From DASZCR01 sp964246705 (GTDB lineage: Bacteria; Acidobacteriota; Blastocatellia; Pyrinomonadales; Pyrinomonadaceae), in NCBI GenBank assembly GCA_964246705.1, contig CAXTRQ010000080.1, positions 1 to 25,087 of the forward strand: a stretch of DNA of 25,087 nt, read 5' to 3'. The notes beneath the pieces are model-generated. The model was given only the letters and a program-made list of their open reading frames with translations. It had not been told where the DNA came from and did no database searches. A program made the translations under genes and the position numbers. This document shows, piece after piece, positions 21,782 to 25,087 of this stretch. The first letter of the stretch is position 1, and the number at the start of each line of letters is the position of its first letter.

Positions 21782-23104
21782 ATGGCAAATGCGATGGTTG
21801 ATGATACTCGGCGCGTAAGGGAAGATAATCCATTCGAGTCAATGATGGAACGCTTTGACCGCGCCGCGCAGAAGCTCAATCTGAACCCTGACCTGTATGC
21901 CGTGATGCGCGTGCCGAACCGCGAGCTGAAGGTCTATATCCCCGTGCGAATGGATTCGGGGCGCATGGAAGTTTTTGAAGGTTATCGCGTCCAGCACAAC
22001 TTCGCGCGCGGCCCGGCCAAGGGCGGCATCCGCTACTCGCCGGACGTGACGATTGACGAAGTGCGCGCGCTCGCCGCGTGGATGACTTGGAAGTGCGCGG
22101 TCGTCAACGTCCCGTTCGGCGGCGCGAAGGGCGGCGTTATTTGCGACCCGACGCAGATGTCGCTCGGCGAGTTGGAGCGTATGACGCGCCGCTATGCCGC
22201 CGAGTTGATTGACTTCATCGGGCCGGAAAAGGACGTGCCCGCGCCCGACATGAATACTAATGAACAGACCATGGCATGGATTATGGATACTTATTCCATG
22301 CACGCGCGCCATACCGTGACGGCGGTGGTGACGGGCAAGCCGGTTGACCTCGGCGGCTCTTCCGGCAGACGGGAAGCGACCGGGCGCGGACTCCTTTTCG
22401 TCATCAACGAGGCCATCAAGAAATTCAAGATGACGCCGCCGACGCCGCCGGAGTCGCCGACCTGATCGACGTACGCCGCCTCGACNNNNNNNNNNGTCGT
22501 GCAAGGCTCCGGCAACGTCGGCGGCATCGGAGCACGACTGCTCCACGAGGCGGGCTACAAAGTCGTCGCCATCTCGGATGTTTTCGGCGGCATCTATAAT
22601 CCCAACGGCATTGATATTCCTGAAGCCCTCACACACTTGCAGACGACCCGTTCATTTGACGAGTTTCCCGGCGTCGAGCGGGTAAGCAACCCGGAACTTC
22701 TCGAACTCAACTGCGATGTGCTCGTCCCGGCGGCGACCGAAAATCAAATTACTTCGGAGAACGCCGACCGCATCAAGTGCAAAATTCTGGCCGAAGGCGC
22801 GAACGGGCCGACGACCGCCGCCGCCGACGAGGTGCTGCACAATAAAGGTGTCTTTGTGATTCCTGATATTCTCGCCAATGCGGGCGGCGTGACGGTTTCA
22901 TATTTCGAGTGGGTGCAGGACAGAATGGGCTATTTCTGGAAGGAAGATGTCGTCAACGACCGTTTACAGGACATCATGGTTGCCAGTTTTAACGATGTCG
23001 TGCGCTACGCAGATTCGCATTCGGTTGACACACGGACTGCCGCTTACATGCTGGCGATTGACCGCGTCGCCTACGACACGCGCATGCGCGGCATCTATGC
23101 GTGA
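21782..23104 (+). CDS. gdhA: Glu/Leu/Phe/Val-family dehydrogenase, probably glutamate dehydrogenase (interrupted by an assembly gap)
   Basis: About 420 residues when the gap insert is removed. It interconverts glutamate with 2-oxoglutarate and ammonium. The N-terminal substrate domain shows GPAKGGIRY (Lys80), MTWKCAVVNVPFGGAKGGV (Lys104, Lys116) and PAPDMNTNEQTM (catalytic Asp156). The C-terminal Rossmann domain shows VVQGSGNVGGIGARLLHEAGYK, VAISDVFGGIYNPNG, LVPAATENQIT, LAEGANGPTTAAAD and IPDILANAGGVTVSYFEW. Between MTP (ending 22438) and VVQGSG (from 22496) lie 47 foreign-looking bases with an in-frame TGA plus 10 N; relatives have about 4-5 residues there. The gene is therefore probably intact in the organism. 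It is likely co-transcribed with larE. Confidence 0.93.
22439..22495. other. Scaffold gap (10 N) with probable foreign flank inside glutamate dehydrogenase
   Basis: N at 22486-22495. The 47 bases before it are very GC-rich. In a different frame from the gene they read AADAAGVADLIDVRRLD, a plausible fragment of a high-GC protein, while in the gene frame they contain a TGA at 22463-22465. Insert plus N equals 57 nt, so the frame downstream is kept. Confidence 0.75.
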
Positions 23105-23637
23105 CAAAATTGTGTCTGAATTTTTCACGCTAAGTCGTGAAAAGGTCTTGATTTCCGCGCATAAGTAGAGTATGGTCTGGCGGAATTTGGTATGTCGGTG
23201 CAGAGTCTGTTTAGGGTGAAAGAAGGACAAAGCGCAGGCATGACGATTCGAGATGTTGACACGAGCGCGTCTGTTTTCGTATAAGCAGAACCGGCGCTTT
23301 AAGAAAGCTAAAAGAAATTAACCAGTTGAGAGGCGCAAAGAGGCAGTGCAAGAGCGCCCACGGACGCCCCTAAGCGTTCGGCTCCTCTCGCTGCTCCGCT
23401 CCATCTACAAGACGTTTCGGTCGAGGGCGGTAGCAGTTTTACTTTGACTTAGGTTTGTACGCTTGTAGTTGGAGCGTCCGCGCCCTGCTCAAGAGTTTCC
23501 GGGTCGTGCGTGGTGTCTTTACCTTAAAGGTGTAAATGGATAACCAGAAACATCGAGACATCCGCCACTCAGAAGCTTCGGGCAGCACGGTCGCCCCCTT
23601 CCGCAAAATTATAAACTCATTTCGCAGGAGGAATGCG
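23105..23637. other. 533-bp non-coding region before the outer-membrane gene
   Basis: No convincing gene on either strand. At its start is a hairpin TTTTCACG-CTAAGT-CGTGAAAA (23122-23129 and 23136-23143), probably a weak terminator for gdhA because no T-run follows. Decayed repeat-like pieces (GAGGCGCAAAGAGGCAG near 23330) follow. An imperfect palindrome TTTACCTTAAAGGTGTAAA (23518-23536) could be an operator. A TATAAA (23610-23615) about 10 nt upstream of the ribosome site could be a -10 box, but no matching -35 is visible. Confidence 0.45.
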
Positions 23638-25087
23638 ATGAGACTCGCGAGAAGAGCGCTCGTTGCCGCGCTCACCATGTTGATGCTGTTTGCCGCAGTA
23701 TCAGCGCAGACTTTACGGCAGGAGAATGACCCACGGAACATCGCTCCTACCGTCGGCACAGGCGGCTCGCCCGGCGGGCCTACCGGACTCTTTACCATCT
23801 ATGATGGTCAGACGCTGCGGCGCGGAGAGTTCACTTTTAGCATTGCTTATAGCAATTACGACCGCGATCCCGGTGATGTTGACATCACTGAGGTTCCGCT
23901 TAGTTTCCAGATCGGTCTGAACGATCATCTGGAGTTGTGGTTCCAGACAGACGGCTATCGCGGCATCAAAGTTAATAACCCGCGTCATCTGTCCAGCTTT
24001 TATCTGCCGAACTCACAGCTCTTCTTCTCTGCCACAACGCTTGGCAGCGGAGCCGCCATCATTCTCGCTCCTGAAAGAGTGAGCGGAACGAGTGGCATTG
24101 CCGGAGCGGTTTTCCGGCCGGCATTAAACCAGCCGTTCGTACAATTCCCGTTCGTCGGTGGAGTGGGGCCAAACTTCGGCCTGACTGGAAACAGAATCGC
24201 TCCGCCGTTCACCAGCCGTTTGGGCACGCCTACCGGACAAGAGCAGGGGAACTTTAGCGCGGCTTCTAACTTCCCCGGCGTCGGCTCGATCTTCGGCAGC
24301 ATCCTGCCGGGCATCGTCCTTTCGACCAACACGACGGCTGCCAATCTGGCATTCAATCCGATCACGTTCCCCGGTACGTTCACGCTAGCGCCCGTCTACT
24401 TGCCCGATGCGCCGTTTATCAATCGGCTCTACGGCCAGTCGTCACTTAGCACCATGAACATCGGCGCTAATATTCGCCTGACCGATCCGAACAATGCGCT
24501 GAGCATCAACTTCATCCCGTTCTATCGCTTCTATATGGATAAGGCGGATGATTTGCAGGGCTTCAATCAGTTGCAGCGTGGTGCCAGCCCGGGCGGTGAC
24601 ATCGGCGACTTCGGTCTCTTCGGTGTCCTCGGCGGACGCCTCAGCAAGTCCGTGCACATGGCGGTTAATGCCGGTTACATCTTGAACAGCAATCCGCAGT
24701 CGGAAGCCTTCGGAACCGGTAAGGTCACGCTGCTTGATCGTCCAGACGAGTTGATCGCGGGCGTCGGCTTTGATTTCCCGGTTAACAAGCACTTCCAGCC
24801 AATCGTCGAGATGAAATCGGTGCATTATGTCGGCGGTCGCACGCCGAATGCATTCGAGAACAATCCGATTGATTTTCTGGCAGGCGTGCGCGTCTTCCCG
24901 CGCCGTTGGGTGGGCTTCAGCGCAGCTTATCGCGCACACCTCAACCAGCAGGGCGAACGATTCCTCGGCCTCGGCGATACCAACTTTCCGACGGGCTTCC
25001 AGCAATCGGATGACCCGCACGGCTTCCTCGGTCAGTTTTTCATCGGACACCGCAACGAGCGTGCTCCCGACGTGCTCCCGAATCAGC
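23638..25087 (+). CDS. Outer-membrane beta-barrel protein, 3' end outside the window
   Basis: 483 codons without a stop, continuing beyond the window. AGGAGG is 6 nt before the ATG. A signal peptide is clear (RRALVAALTMLMLFAAVSAQ, cut near residue 24). The mature protein has alternating hydrophobic/polar strands with aromatic girdle residues typical of outer-membrane barrels: GEFTFSIAYSNYDRDPGDVD, EVPLSFQIGLNDHLELWFQT, NALSINFIPFYRFYMDKADD, SVHMAVNAGYILNSN, ELIAGVGFDFPVNKHFQPIV and GVRVFPRRWVGFSAAYRAHL. A long Gly/Phe/Pro-rich segment (about 150-265) looks like an extended loop region. Such barrels in acidobacteria can end in an OmpA peptidoglycan-binding domain, but that part, if present, is not in view. 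Its cargo or function is unknown. Confidence 0.8.
   Translation, partial: MRLARRALVAALTMLMLFAAVSAQTLRQENDPRNIAPTVGTGGSPGGPTGLFTIYDGQTLRRGEFTFSIAYSNYDRDPGDVDITEVPLSFQIGLNDHLELWFQTDGYRGIKVNNPRHLSSFYLPNSQLFFSATTLGSGAAIILAPERVSGTSGIAGAVFRPALNQPFVQFPFVGGVGPNFGLTGNRIAPPFTSRLGTPTGQEQGNFSAASNFPGVGSIFGSILPGIVLSTNTTAANLAFNPITFPGTFTLAPVYLPDAPFINRLYGQSSLSTMNIGANIRLTDPNNALSINFIPFYRFYMDKADDLQGFNQLQRGASPGGDIGDFGLFGVLGGRLSKSVHMAVNAGYILNSNPQSEAFGTGKVTLLDRPDELIAGVGFDFPVNKHFQPIVEMKSVHYVGGRTPNAFENNPIDFLAGVRVFPRRWVGFSAAYRAHLNQQGERFLGLGDTNFPTGFQQSDDPHGFLGQFFIGHRNERAPDVLPNQ

Noticed and set aside
21782..23104. Glutamate dehydrogenase as a true pseudogene
   Set aside because: The only defect lies in the suspicious bases beside the N gap; both halves are intact and in frame.
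24442..25050. 202-residue minus-strand frame at the window end
   Set aside because: It is antisense to the beta-barrel gene, which has a signal peptide, a strong ribosome site and barrel-like strands.

Overview
The window looks like a moderately GC-rich chromosomal segment of a Gram-negative bacterium, most likely an acidobacterium of the Blastocatellia/Pyrinomonadaceae type. That placement is an inference from gene content (sucC/sucD/ndk/nuoI cluster, cNMP-DUF1003 protein, MacB-type ABC system, outer-membrane barrel) and from the style of the intergenic repeats. No marker gene in the window proves it. There are no insertion sequences, integrases or CRISPR arrays. Three runs of exactly 10 N show that this is a scaffolded, probably metagenomic, assembly.

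Layout. 130-1848 (+): a glycine-zipper envelope protein and a two-DTG aspartyl-protease-like protein. 2142-2829 (+): a MerR-family regulator with a good promoter and a palindrome over its -35 box, then tRNA-Pro(GGG) with its own promoter and a 16-bp hairpin after it. 2916-3680 (-): a secreted CAP/SCP-domain protein. 4114-8855 (+): a central-metabolism block sucC - beta-CASP metallo-beta-lactamase RNase - sucD (TTG start) - ndk - nuoI-like ferredoxin. 9082-14144 (+): a LolD/MacB-type ABC ATPase, a cyclic-nucleotide-binding/DUF1003 membrane protein, a HAD hydrolase with an altered motif I, a SirB1-like transglutaminase-fold/TPR protein, and the MacB-type permease. 14230-20511 (-): a 7Fe-type ferredoxin, a RecA/Sak4-like P-loop ATPase, a receiver-only response regulator, a double zinc-ribbon membrane protein, and a three-gene exported-protein/TPR operon. 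20793-end (+): a LarE-type PP-loop sulfurtransferase, glutamate dehydrogenase (broken by an assembly gap), and an outer-membrane beta-barrel protein that runs off the window.

How the genes work together. SucCD makes ATP or GTP and succinate from succinyl-CoA, Ndk balances NTP pools and NuoI belongs to respiratory complex I. The ABC ATPase and permease probably form one MacB-like transporter although three genes lie between them. LarE and glutamate dehydrogenase are adjacent but have no obvious shared pathway.

The most unusual signal is a set of intercistronic hairpins directly behind, or overlapping, stop codons. Five of them (about 9793, 11616, 12545, 14147 and 21701) have self-complementary arms built from different short tandem repeats but share a related loop core, AGACA...TTCTT or AGACA...TGTTT. 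Two further long hairpins (5301-5364 and 8867-9013) occupy equivalent positions. Separately, each 10-N gap has about 40-55 bp of sequence on one side that does not fit the local gene or hairpin. The apparent stop codon in glutamate dehydrogenase and the strange insert in the ABC ATPase are therefore probably assembly artefacts.
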